Shown here: in pieces, positions 44,946 to 52,600 of the stretch
Layout of the letters: each line of letters opens with the position of its first letter
Numbering within the stretch: position 1 is the stretch's first letter
Source: Clostridiaceae bacterium Marseille-Q4145
GTDB taxonomy: Bacteria > Bacillota > Clostridia > Lachnospirales > Lachnospiraceae
DNA: 64,000 bases
Assembly (NCBI GenBank): GCA_018223365.1
Contig: JAGTTP010000001.1
Coordinates: forward strand, 1,830,410-1,894,409
Reading direction: 5' to 3'
Notes under the pieces: generated by a model
The model's input: only the letters and a program-made list of their open reading frames with translations
Database searches by the model: none
What the model was told of the DNA's origin: nothing
Made by a program: the position numbers and the translations under genes

Positions 44946-45791
44946 ATGAAAACAGGACTGGTACTGGAAGGCGGCGCCATGCGCGGCATCTATACGGCAG
45001 GCGTGCTGGATGCATTTCTGGAGCAGGACATCAAAGTGGATGGCGTGATCGGCGTATCCGCAGGTGCGGTTCATGGATGCTCTTATGTATCCGGACAGCA
45101 CGGGCGCAGCATCCGTTATTATTTGAAATATATGAAAGATCCCCGGTTTATGAGTTTCCGGTCACTTCTGAAGACGGGTAATCTGGTAGAGACAGAGTTC
45201 TGCTATCATGAACTTCCGGATAAGCTGGATATCTTTGACCGGAAGGCTTTTGAAGAGTCACCGATCACCTTTTATGTGACCTGTACCAATGTGGAGACTG
45301 GAAAAGCAGAATATATCCGTATGGACAACATGGATGAGATTGATTATATGCGGGCATCTGCTTCCATGCCGCTGGTGTCCCAGATTGTGGAAGTGGGCGG
45401 CATGAAGCTTCTGGATGGCGGTGTGGCAGACAGCGTGCCTCTCGATGCGTTCCGAAAACTTGGCTATGAGAAAAATATCGTGGTACTGACCCGGCAGAAA
45501 GGCTATCGGAAGAAACCCTCTTCCATGGCATTGGCAGGAAGAATTTACCGGAAGTATCCGGCTTTTGTGGAAGCTATGAATGAGCGTTATCAACATTATA
45601 ATGATACGATGGATGAGATTGACCGCCTGGAAGAGGTGGGGGAGATTCTGGTCATCCGGCCAAGCAGTGATCCGGACATTGGACGAATGGACAAACGTCC
45701 GGAGAAAGTTATGAGTGTCTATCAGTTGGGATATGCGGACGCACAGGCAAAGATGGAAGCGGTCCGAGAGTTTTTGACAGGGAGTTTTTAA
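44946..45791 (+). CDS. Patatin-like phospholipase family protein
   Basis: 281-residue serine lipid hydrolase. The oxyanion region is LVLEGGAMRGIYTAGVLDAF (residues 5-24), the nucleophile lies in GVSAGAV near 40, and the catalytic Asp is in LLDGGVADSVPL near 157. The substrate is unknown. AAGGAGGAG lies upstream of the ATG. Repeat copy R4 follows the gene. Confidence 0.9.
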   Translation: MKTGLVLEGGAMRGIYTAGVLDAFLEQDIKVDGVIGVSAGAVHGCSYVSGQHGRSIRYYLKYMKDPRFMSFRSLLKTGNLVETEFCYHELPDKLDIFDRKAFEESPITFYVTCTNVETGKAEYIRMDNMDEIDYMRASASMPLVSQIVEVGGMKLLDGGVADSVPLDAFRKLGYEKNIVVLTRQKGYRKKPSSMALAGRIYRKYPAFVEAMNERYQHYNDTMDEIDRLEEVGEILVIRPSSDPDIGRMDKRPEKVMSVYQLGYADAQAKMEAVREFLTGSF

Positions 45792-45818
45792 AGCTACAGT
45801 TCATAGATATGAATTGGG

Positions 45819-45963
45819 CAGTTGGAAGTGATAGTCTGCGAAAGGAACGTCCGCAGTCCCGGTACTTGCTGAGAACAAGTCAAAGACGATGTTCGAAGCT
45901 TAGTACCGCTGGATCGAGGACTTAGCGCGAGCGGTTCCGCTCGCAGACTATCACTTCCAACTG
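45819..45963 (+). repeat. Structured palindromic repeat, copy R4
   Basis: The core from GGAACGTCC to GCGGTTCC is enclosed by a 30-nt arm pair (CAGTTGGAAGTGATAGTC... and its complement) with two mismatches, and outer CAGTTCA/TGAACTG pairing extends it to 45797-45985. The inner helix is GCT/AGC instead of the CAT/ATG of R2 and R3, a compensated change. It lies between the patatin gene and the zinc-ribbon gene. Confidence 0.9.
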
Positions 45964-46107
45964 ACTGATTTAGACTTGTGAACTGCAACTCTTTAGAAAA
46001 TTTCATAATTTTTTCATTGTTTTTTCACGACCTTCGTTTACAATAGATTCATATGTGTGTTGTAAATAGAAAAGATAACAACATTTACCGTATAGAAGGA
46101 GTCTGGA

Positions 46108-46503
46108 ATGAGAGAAAAATTTTATCGTTTTATGCAGGGAAGATATGGCGTGGATGATCTGTATCGTTTCCTTGTCTGTCTGGCATTGCTTGGAATGGTA
46201 CTGAACTGGCTTTTTAGAAGTCAGTTGCTGAGCTTTGCGGTAACATTGATCCTGATATATGCCGTGTACCGCGTACTGTCCAGAAATCACAGTGCCCGTT
46301 ATACAGAGAACCAGAAATATCTGAATGCCACGGCAAAATTCCGTTATTGGTTTGATCAGCAGAAAAAGCTCATGGAAGAGCGGAAATATCATCATATTTA
46401 TACCTGTCCGAAATGCAGACAGAAGATCCGGATTCCCAAAGGTAAAGGAAAGATTATGGTGCGCTGCCCTAAATGTCATCATGAATTTCAGAAGAGGAGC
46501 TGA
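46108..46503 (+). CDS. Membrane protein with C-terminal zinc ribbon
   Basis: 131 residues: two adjacent hydrophobic segments (about 20-60), then a basic region and a zinc ribbon with YTCPKCRQKIRIPKG and VRCPKCHHEF (residues 97-127), four cysteines in CxxC pairs. I do not recognise a named family. It precedes the DUF5685-like and J-protein genes with a four-nt gap and probably forms an operon with them. A weak promoter (TTGTTT-16-TACAAT) may lie near 46017-46044. Confidence 0.78.
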   Translation: MREKFYRFMQGRYGVDDLYRFLVCLALLGMVLNWLFRSQLLSFAVTLILIYAVYRVLSRNHSARYTENQKYLNATAKFRYWFDQQKKLMEERKYHHIYTCPKCRQKIRIPKGKGKIMVRCPKCHHEFQKRS

Positions 46504-46506
46504 CAG

Positions 46507-47346
46507 ATGTTCGGATATATTGTGGTACATAAGCCGGAACTGAAGGTGCGGGAGTATGAGACCTATCGCGCCAGCTATTGCGGACTCTGCCACAGCCTGA
46601 AGAAAAGGTACGGCAGGATCGGTCAGCTGACCTTGAGCTTTGACATGACATTTCTGGCATTGCTTCTGACAGGACTGTATGAGCCGGAAACAATTTCCGG
46701 ACAGGGGCGGTGTCTGGCACATCCTATGCAGAAGCACTGTTATCGCCAAAATCCATATTTTGATTATGCAGCGGATATGAACATTCTGCTTACTTATTAT
46801 AAATGCCTGGATGACTGGAATGACGAGAAGAAAGCCAGCGCCAGGCTCTTGTCATTCCTTCTGAAAGGAAAAATGAGGAAGCTTTCGGTGACGAAACAGG
46901 AGAAATCCAGGAAGATCAAGGAACTTTTGGATCAGCTTTCTTCATGCGAGAAGGAAAATATCCAGGATATTGATAAAACTGCTGGATTTTTTGGGGCAAT
47001 TATGGCAGAATTGTTCGTGTACGCGGAAGATGAGTGGGCGGACAAATTACGTCGGATGGGATTTTTCTTCGGAAAATTCATTTATCTTATGGACGCGTAT
47101 GAGGATATTGAGGAAGACCTGAAACAGGGAAGATACAATCCTTTGGCAGATTTATATAAGAAAGACACCTTTGAACAGGAATGCCAGCAGATTCTGAAAA
47201 TGATGATGGCGGAGACATCCAGGGTATTTGAACAGCTTCCGATTCTGGAAGATGTGGAGATTTTGAGAAATATATTATATGCGGGCGTCTGGAGCCGTTA
47301 CGGTCAGATCCGGTGCAGTAGAAAGGAAACAGAGAAAGAAGCATGA
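46507..47346 (+). CDS. DUF5685-like protein
   Basis: 279-residue mostly helical protein. The N terminus FGYIVVHKPELKVREYETY, SYCGLCHSLKKRYG and GRCLAHPMQKHC carry conserved cysteines. YYKCLDDWNDEKKAS (near 100) and MDAYEDIEEDLKQGRYNPL (near 195) look like the two Asp-rich motifs of isoprenoid synthase folds. The family assignment is from memory and the function is unknown. It overlaps the J-protein gene by four nt. Confidence 0.65.
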   Translation: MFGYIVVHKPELKVREYETYRASYCGLCHSLKKRYGRIGQLTLSFDMTFLALLLTGLYEPETISGQGRCLAHPMQKHCYRQNPYFDYAADMNILLTYYKCLDDWNDEKKASARLLSFLLKGKMRKLSVTKQEKSRKIKELLDQLSSCEKENIQDIDKTAGFFGAIMAELFVYAEDEWADKLRRMGFFFGKFIYLMDAYEDIEEDLKQGRYNPLADLYKKDTFEQECQQILKMMMAETSRVFEQLPILEDVEILRNILYAGVWSRYGQIRCSRKETEKEA

Positions 47347-48026
47347 TGACAGATCCATATGAAGTGCTGGGACTGAAAAGAGGCGCTTCGGATGAGGAGA
47401 TAAAGAAGGCATATCGGACATTGAGCAGAAAGTATCATCCGGATGCCAATATTAATAATCCCAATGCCGCACAGGCAGAGGAAAAGTTTAAACAGGTACA
47501 GGCAGCCTATGACCAGATTATGAAGGAGAAGGAACAGGGCTATTCCGGATACGGAAGTACCAATGGTTATGGTGGTTATGGTTATGGCGACTATGGAAAT
47601 TATGGCGGCCGCGGCTATGGAAACAGTTATGGAACCGGACAGACGGATGAGGAGACGAATTATCTGAATGCGGCCATGAATTACATCCGCGCGGGAAAAT
47701 ATAATGAAGCATTAAACGTACTTTCCGGAATTTCCCGGAAATCTGCCCAGTGGTACTATTTGAGTGCCATTGCAAATAATGGCCTTGGAAACAATGTGGT
47801 GGCACTGGATCATGCCCAGCGTGCCGTATCCATGGAACCGGGCAGAATGGAGTACCGTGCATTGTTGCAGCAGCTGCAGGGCGGTAATGGATGGTATGAT
47901 CAGATGAGCACACCATACGGAGGAATGCAGGTCATGGGAAATGATTTCTGCTGTAAGCTCTGTCTGGCAAATATGTTCTGTAATCTCTGCTGCCTGGGTG
48001 GCAGAGGCGGAATGCTTTGCTGTTAG
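47343..48026 (+). CDS. J-domain protein with C-terminal cysteine string
   Basis: 227 residues: an N-terminal J domain (DPYEVLGLKRGASDEEIKKA, HPD at about residue 37), a Gly/Tyr-rich linker (about 72-97), a TPR-like helical segment (about 100-165), and a C-terminal tail with eight cysteines in about 27 residues, including FCCKLC and LCCLGG. The J domain would stimulate an Hsp70. The cysteine-rich end may bind metal or be membrane-attached. ATG overlaps the previous stop, so it is coupled to the DUF5685-like gene. Confidence 0.85.
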   Translation: MMTDPYEVLGLKRGASDEEIKKAYRTLSRKYHPDANINNPNAAQAEEKFKQVQAAYDQIMKEKEQGYSGYGSTNGYGGYGYGDYGNYGGRGYGNSYGTGQTDEETNYLNAAMNYIRAGKYNEALNVLSGISRKSAQWYYLSAIANNGLGNNVVALDHAQRAVSMEPGRMEYRALLQQLQGGNGWYDQMSTPYGGMQVMGNDFCCKLCLANMFCNLCCLGGRGGMLCC

Positions 48027-48064
48027 AAAAGAAAGTACGAAGGAATAGATAGGAACGATAGAGA

Positions 48065-49189
48065 ATGAAGAAGGGAAGAGGATATCGAAGCGCTGCGGGG
48101 TTATTGATCGCAGCGTTTCTATTGACTACAAACGGTCAGATCAGTTTTGCAGCAGAGGCGCAGGCAGCAGCGGAAGCTCAGGCGGCAGCGGAGGCCCAGG
48201 CAGCGGCGGAAGCCCAGGCAGCGGCAGAAGCCCAGGCAGCGGCGGAAGCCCAAGCGGCAGCGGAAGCCCAGGCAGCGGCAGAGGCGCAGGCGGCAGCGGA
48301 AGCCCAGGCAGCGGCAGAAGCCCAAGCGGCAGCGGAAGCCCAGGCGGCAGCAGAGGCCCAGGCGGCAGCAGAAGCCCAGGCAGCAGCAGAGGCCCAGGCA
48401 GCGGCGGCAGCCAATGGAACACAGCCAGATGCGGCAGTTGATCCGAATACACAGCCAGCCAATGCACAACCGGCCCAGGTTCAGCCGAAAACTTCCAATA
48501 AGAAAAAAATCAATGAGCAGGTGAAAAAAGATATTGCCGATTCGCTGGATGCGAATGTGAAAGATGCGATCATCAATGGCTACTTAAGTCTGCTGAACAA
48601 AGATTATATTTTAAAGGATGAGCTGGATCTTGACCTGACCAGTATTGGCGGCGGACATCAGCTGGAGAGAAGAGCAGCAAAAGAGATTACCAGAATGGTA
48701 AAGGATGCGAAGAAGGATGGTGTGAACATTAATATTACTTCTTCTTACCGTACTTATGCCAAACAGGTGACGTTATTTGAAAATAAAATCAGTCGTCTGG
48801 AAGCAGCCGGCAAAGCACATACTGCGGCGGTAAAGGAAGCAGGAACAGTGGTTGCCGTTCCAGGCACCAGTGAACATCAGTTGGGGCTGACTGTGGACTT
48901 TGTGACGAATGGTTACAAAAAACTGGATGAAGGTATCCGGAATACGAAAGAATACCAGTGGGTGGCAGAGCATGGCTGGGAATATGGATATGTGATCCGC
49001 TATCCGAAAGATAAGTCGGATATTACGGGAATTATTTCTGAACCGTGGCATCTCCGTTATGTGGGGATTCCAGCGGCAAAGCTGATGACAGAGCAGGGAG
49101 TCTGCCTGGAAGAATTTTTGGGGGTGGCATACGATGGCCAGAAAGATGGAATTTCGAATGGAGCGGGATGGGCTAATACAGGTCGGTAA
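48065..49189 (+). CDS. D-alanyl-D-alanine carboxypeptidase, VanY/M15B family
   Basis: 374-residue exported peptidase. Residues 1-29 form a signal peptide or anchor. Residues 30-115 are 14 units of AEAQAA, followed by a Gln/Pro-rich linker. The M15 domain has SYRTYAKQVTLF near 224, the zinc ligands in TSEHQLGLTVDF (His and Asp) near 270, and EPWHLRYVG (His) near 325. It would trim D-Ala from peptidoglycan stem peptides at the cell surface, with the Ala/Glu/Gln helix acting as a wall-spanning spacer. Confidence 0.9.
   Translation: MKKGRGYRSAAGLLIAAFLLTTNGQISFAAEAQAAAEAQAAAEAQAAAEAQAAAEAQAAAEAQAAAEAQAAAEAQAAAEAQAAAEAQAAAEAQAAAEAQAAAEAQAAAEAQAAAAANGTQPDAAVDPNTQPANAQPAQVQPKTSNKKKINEQVKKDIADSLDANVKDAIINGYLSLLNKDYILKDELDLDLTSIGGGHQLERRAAKEITRMVKDAKKDGVNINITSSYRTYAKQVTLFENKISRLEAAGKAHTAAVKEAGTVVAVPGTSEHQLGLTVDFVTNGYKKLDEGIRNTKEYQWVAEHGWEYGYVIRYPKDKSDITGIISEPWHLRYVGIPAAKLMTEQGVCLEEFLGVAYDGQKDGISNGAGWANTGR
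48149..48411 (+). repeat. 18-bp coding minisatellite (AEAQAA units)
   Basis: Fourteen tandem 18-bp units of the type GCAGCGGAAGCCCAGGCA, differing mainly at third positions, encode the AEAQAA tract in the VanY-like protein. Both strands stay open through it because the unit is a multiple of three, which creates spurious antisense reading frames. Confidence 0.95.
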
Positions 49190-49373
49190 CACCGTAGCCT
49201 TGAAAGAAGATACGGCAAATACGATGGCAGGTGTTATGTTCTATTATACAATTAAAGATGCCATTGCCATGTCCAATAACACGAAGAAGCCATTAAAGAA
49301 GCTGGAAGGAACCGTAACGTCCATAGAAGCCAACGAAAGTTACTGGACTGTAACCGTAGAGATCGAAGAATAA
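49134..49373 (+). CDS. Small conserved hypothetical protein
   Basis: Up to 79 residues, with the recognisable part VGNTVALKEDTANTMAGVMF and a beta-rich end GTVTSIEANESYWTVTVEIEE. The start is uncertain: ATG 49134, 49146 or 49158 are all inside the end of the VanY-like gene, and no strong ribosome site decides between them. No named family is recognised. Confidence 0.6.
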   Translation: MARKMEFRMERDGLIQVGNTVALKEDTANTMAGVMFYYTIKDAIAMSNNTKKPLKKLEGTVTSIEANESYWTVTVEIEE

Positions 49374-49436
49374 TCTCGCATGGATGCGGGATGTGTGTTA
49401 TGATAGAAAGATTAAAAGAGAAGAGGAATTAAGAAC

Positions 49437-50357
49437 ATGCCAATCAGAATACAGAATGATTTGCCGGCAAAAGAAATACTGGAGAAGGAAAACATCTTTG
49501 TGATGGACGAGAGCAGAGCTCTGACACAGGAAATCCGTCCGTTGAAGGTGGGAATCCTGAACCTGATGCCGCTGAAAGAAGATACAGAGCTTCAGCTTTT
49601 AAGGAGCTTTTCCAATACACCGCTGCAGGTGGATGTGACCTTTATTACCGTAAAAACTCATGAATCCAAAAATACGGACAAGAGCCACTTGAACAAATTT
49701 TATCAGACTTTTGAAGAGGTGCGGAAAAAGAGATTTGACGGACTTATTATTACCGGAGCACCGGTAGAACAGATGGAATTTGAAGAGGTAGATTACTGGA
49801 CGGAGCTTCGCGAGATTTTTGCCTGGTGCGAGTCTCATGTGACGTCTACTTTATATATTTGCTGGGGAGCCCAGGCGGCACTTCATTATTATTATGGACT
49901 GGATAAAGTGCTGCTTCCGCAGAAGCTGTTTGGACTTTATACGCATCGTGTGATGAATCGGAAAGAGCCGTTAGTCAGAGGCTTTGATGATTATTTTGTG
50001 GCACCCCATTCTCGCCATACCACGATTCCCAAAGAAGCCATTGAGGCATGCGAAGATCTGAAGATTATGGCAGAATCCGACGAGGCAGGAGTCTTTCTTT
50101 GCATGGCCGAGAACGGCAAGAAGATTTTTGTTATGGGACATCCGGAATATGACCGGGTAACCCTGGGAAAAGAATATAAAAGAGATAAGGATAAAGGATT
50201 GGATATCCAAGTTCCGAAAAATTATTTTCCCAATGATGATGACATGGAACGTCCGTCGCTGATGTGGAGGGCGCACGCCAATACACTTTATACAAACTGG
50301 TTAAATTATTACGTATATCAGCTGACTCCGTACATCTGGGAGGATGATAAGGAGTAA
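49437..50357 (+). CDS. metAA: Homoserine O-acetyltransferase (MetA family)
   Basis: 306-residue MetA-fold acyltransferase, first step of methionine synthesis from homoserine. The catalytic Cys142 lies in YICWGAQAALHYYYG and the His-Glu pair in FVMGHPEYDR. Residue 111 is Glu (GAPVEQMEFEEV), the residue associated with acetyl-CoA rather than succinyl-CoA specificity in characterised Bacillus enzymes, where E. coli has Gly. Annotation as succinyltransferase would therefore probably be wrong. No S-box or T-box leader is visible in the 63-nt upstream gap. Confidence 0.92.
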   Translation: MPIRIQNDLPAKEILEKENIFVMDESRALTQEIRPLKVGILNLMPLKEDTELQLLRSFSNTPLQVDVTFITVKTHESKNTDKSHLNKFYQTFEEVRKKRFDGLIITGAPVEQMEFEEVDYWTELREIFAWCESHVTSTLYICWGAQAALHYYYGLDKVLLPQKLFGLYTHRVMNRKEPLVRGFDDYFVAPHSRHTTIPKEAIEACEDLKIMAESDEAGVFLCMAENGKKIFVMGHPEYDRVTLGKEYKRDKDKGLDIQVPKNYFPNDDDMERPSLMWRAHANTLYTNWLNYYVYQLTPYIWEDDKE

Positions 50358-50371
50358 AAGGAGGATCTGCC

Positions 50372-51220
50372 ATGGAGGAAGAAAGACCGGACAGAAAGCG
50401 GGGCATGTCGGCCGGTGGAAAAGCAGTGCTGGCCATCTGCATTGTTCTGGCAGTACTTTTTATTTTGTTTTTTGTCCTTTTGATTTTTTCGATTTTCAGA
50501 ACTACCGCATCTGTAGTCAGGGACAACAGCAGTCTGACACAGGATTATTTTGACTATTACAATGGATATGAAAATGAGAATCCGGACTACGATGATCATA
50601 GTTCCTATGTGCCGAATCCGGAAGATGATTATTATAAAGAACTGGCAGATGCGACGGCGGAAGATCTGAGTTATCAGGTCGAATGGCATCAGGAAAGCCG
50701 GTATCCGGATGCTTCCGATGATACGGCTTACTTTTCCATGAATTATCCGGTATTTACCGGAGAACGGCAGGAAGAGCTGGATCGAATCAATAGCCAGGTG
50801 AAAAGCATGGCAGAGCAATATGTGAACTATTACGAGTCGGAGAGGGAAGTAGTCAGTGTCATGTCCTATGTGACGCTCATGCAGGAAGACCGCCTGAGTG
50901 TCGTATGCCGTTATGAAGTAACTGGGAAAACGAAGATTTACCGGGTAGAAGCGTTGAATTTTGACTGTGCTACCGGAGAAGAGATTACGAATGATCAGCT
51001 GATCGAAGTGGATGACAGTTTGCCGGCCAGATTTCGCGCCCAGAATGAAAAGCAGAACGGAAACATTGATTTTCTGGATCAGTTATCGGATGAAGAGCTG
51101 ATCGGATATCTGACGGATGATGACAGACGGTTTGCATTTCTGACTCCTGTGGGAACGGAGATCGGATTTAATTATGATGAGGGCTGGATTACCGTTACCA
51201 TGAAGGAAAATATATTGTAG
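50372..51220 (+). CDS. Membrane-anchored protein, DUF3298-like
   Basis: 282 residues: a basic N terminus, one transmembrane helix (about 17-43), an acidic Tyr/Asn/Asp-rich linker, and an extracytoplasmic domain with FSMNYPVFTGERQEELDRIN near 129-148 and a C-terminal FLTPVGTEIGFNYDEGWITV. This resembles RsiV/DUF3298-type domains, but the match is by eye. AAGGAGGAT precedes the ATG. It is followed by a small hypothetical gene. Confidence 0.68.
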   Translation: MEEERPDRKRGMSAGGKAVLAICIVLAVLFILFFVLLIFSIFRTTASVVRDNSSLTQDYFDYYNGYENENPDYDDHSSYVPNPEDDYYKELADATAEDLSYQVEWHQESRYPDASDDTAYFSMNYPVFTGERQEELDRINSQVKSMAEQYVNYYESEREVVSVMSYVTLMQEDRLSVVCRYEVTGKTKIYRVEALNFDCATGEEITNDQLIEVDDSLPARFRAQNEKQNGNIDFLDQLSDEELIGYLTDDDRRFAFLTPVGTEIGFNYDEGWITVTMKENIL

Positions 51221-51233
51221 AGGCGATAGAAAA

Positions 51234-51530
51234 ATGATAGAACGAATTGACCTGTTTCATCTCCCCTTCTATAAAAAAGAAGCTTTTACCGGTTCTGACA
51301 GAGGCATACGTTTCTGGATTGGAAAGACGGAGCTTCCGGTTGAAAAGGAAGAGGAAGAAAGTGAAACTGTATTGCGGGTCGTTTTGTGGCCGGAGCCCTT
51401 TGCGCTGCAATATACGGCAGATGAGAAAAAAATGAATAAAGATTTTCCCTTTTCGGAAGAAGGACTGGATCAGATTTACGAGTGGATTCTGGGAGAGGGA
51501 CGGAATCTGCTGGCAGAGAAAGAAAATTGA
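51234..51530 (+). CDS. Small hypothetical protein
   Basis: 98 residues, starting MIERIDLFHLPFYKKEAFTG and rich in Glu. No family recognised. It starts 13 nt after the DUF3298-like gene and is followed by a terminator, so it is probably the last gene of that transcript. Cytosolic by appearance. Confidence 0.7.
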   Translation: MIERIDLFHLPFYKKEAFTGSDRGIRFWIGKTELPVEKEEEESETVLRVVLWPEPFALQYTADEKKMNKDFPFSEEGLDQIYEWILGEGRNLLAEKEN

Positions 51531-51542
51531 GCAGAAAAGAAG

Positions 51543-51572
51543 AAAAATGGAAGGCAGATGCCTTCCATTTTT
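51543..51572. terminator. Bidirectional terminator after the hypothetical gene
   Basis: Perfect 13-bp stem AAAAATGGAAGGC / GCCTTCCATTTTT with a 4-nt loop, A-tract and T-tract on either side. Confidence 0.93.
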
Positions 51573-51613
51573 CTTCGCAAACACATTTATACAACAAAAG
51601 GATATTTCCGCTG

Positions 51614-51642
51614 TTGACTTTATGCTCTTATTTTATTATAGT
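51614..51642 (+). promoter_or_regulatory. Promoter of the LysR regulator gene
   Basis: TTGACT at 51614-51619, 17-bp spacer, TATAGT at 51637-51642. Confidence 0.82.
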
Positions 51643-51665
51643 TTTGTAGATAAGTAAAATTCATT

Positions 51666-51688
51666 ATTTTCATTTTTGAAATGAAAAT
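51666..51688. promoter_or_regulatory. Inverted repeat in the LysR leader
   Basis: ATTTTCATTT and AAATGAAAAT form a perfect 10-bp inverted repeat around a 3-nt centre, between the promoter and the ribosome site. It may be an autoregulatory operator. Confidence 0.6.
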
Positions 51689-51705
51689 CATTCAAGGAGA
51701 GGACT

Positions 51706-52593
51706 ATGACGTTACTTTCATATCAGGTATTTATGGCAGTAGTAGAACAGGAGAGTTTTCAGAAAGCAGCGCAGGCATTACAGCTGACGCCATCGGCAAT
51801 CAGTCATGCGGTAGCAGGCATGGAAGCAGAGCTTGGATCGCCGCTTTTCATCAGAAGCAAGCAGGGAGTGTACCTGACCAATTATGGAAAAGAATTATTT
51901 CCCTATATTAAAAGTGTACTGAACAGTGATGAATATTTACATCAGGCAATTGCACAGTTCAACGGACTTCAGAAGGGTGTGGTAAGGATAGGGACCTTCA
52001 GCAGTGCCTGCGTGGAATGGATGCCGAGTCTTTTGAAAAATTTTGAGCAGGAATATCCGAATGTAAAACTTGATATTTATCAGGGAACCTATAATGATGT
52101 CTACCAATGGCTGAAGGACGGCGTAGTGGATCTGGGATTTTTATCAGAGTCCAGTGTGGGAGAACTGGCCTGGGATCCCATTTATAAAGATCGGATTGTC
52201 TGCGCGGTGCCCAAAGGATATCAGACAGAGAAGCCAGGCTGTGTAACGATTGAAGAACTGAAACATCAGCGCTTCGTGGTACAGCGGGAAGGCTGTGATG
52301 CAGATGTCAATAATTTGATTACAAAATATGAGATCCCGGCGGACGGAGGAAGCAGGATTGTGGACGATATCTCAGCCATTGCACTGGTAATGGGCGGCTA
52401 TGGTGTTTATATGGTGCCGGAACTGGTCACGAGAAATATTCCGTTCCCAGTAGATGTTTATCCGCTGGAAGTAGAGGAGTCCAGAACGATTGTGCTGGCC
52501 TATGCAAGATCGGACGTACAGGCTCCAGCCGTCAGCCGCGTAAGAGAATATATTCTGGAACAATTCCGGAATGGAATGAAACAAGGAGAGTAG
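51706..52593 (+). CDS. LysR family transcriptional regulator
   Basis: 295-residue regulator. The N-terminal HTH runs through LLSYQVFMAVVEQESFQKAA and LTPSAISHAVAGMEAELGS; the effector domain starts near residue 90 (VRIGTFSSACVEWMPSLLKN). The target is unknown. The downstream HAD gene starts seven nt after its stop, so the two are co-transcribed; LysR regulators more often control a divergent neighbour, which is absent here. Confidence 0.93.
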   Translation: MTLLSYQVFMAVVEQESFQKAAQALQLTPSAISHAVAGMEAELGSPLFIRSKQGVYLTNYGKELFPYIKSVLNSDEYLHQAIAQFNGLQKGVVRIGTFSSACVEWMPSLLKNFEQEYPNVKLDIYQGTYNDVYQWLKDGVVDLGFLSESSVGELAWDPIYKDRIVCAVPKGYQTEKPGCVTIEELKHQRFVVQREGCDADVNNLITKYEIPADGGSRIVDDISAIALVMGGYGVYMVPELVTRNIPFPVDVYPLEVEESRTIVLAYARSDVQAPAVSRVREYILEQFRNGMKQGE

Positions 52594-52600
52594 AAACGAT

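Noticed and set aside
18377..45963. R elements as tRNA genes, group II intron domain V or integron attC sites
   Set aside because: No cloverleaf with a T-arm or anticodon arm, no AGC-type catalytic domain V hairpin, and no RYYYAAC/GTTRRRY simple sites. The long arms vary freely, unlike attC recombination boxes.
48149..48411. CRISPR array
   Set aside because: The units are contiguous 18-mers without spacers and in frame within a signal-peptide protein; no cas genes are nearby.
48119..48524. Extra frames of about 94-125 codons across the AEAQAA repeat
   Set aside because: An 18-bp repeat without stops keeps other frames open; the proteins are low-complexity Arg/Gln, Leu/Pro or Ala/Trp repeats with no start signals.
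49374..49436. SAM or T-box riboswitch before metAA
   Set aside because: The gap is only 63 nt and has none of the conserved riboswitch or T-box sequences.
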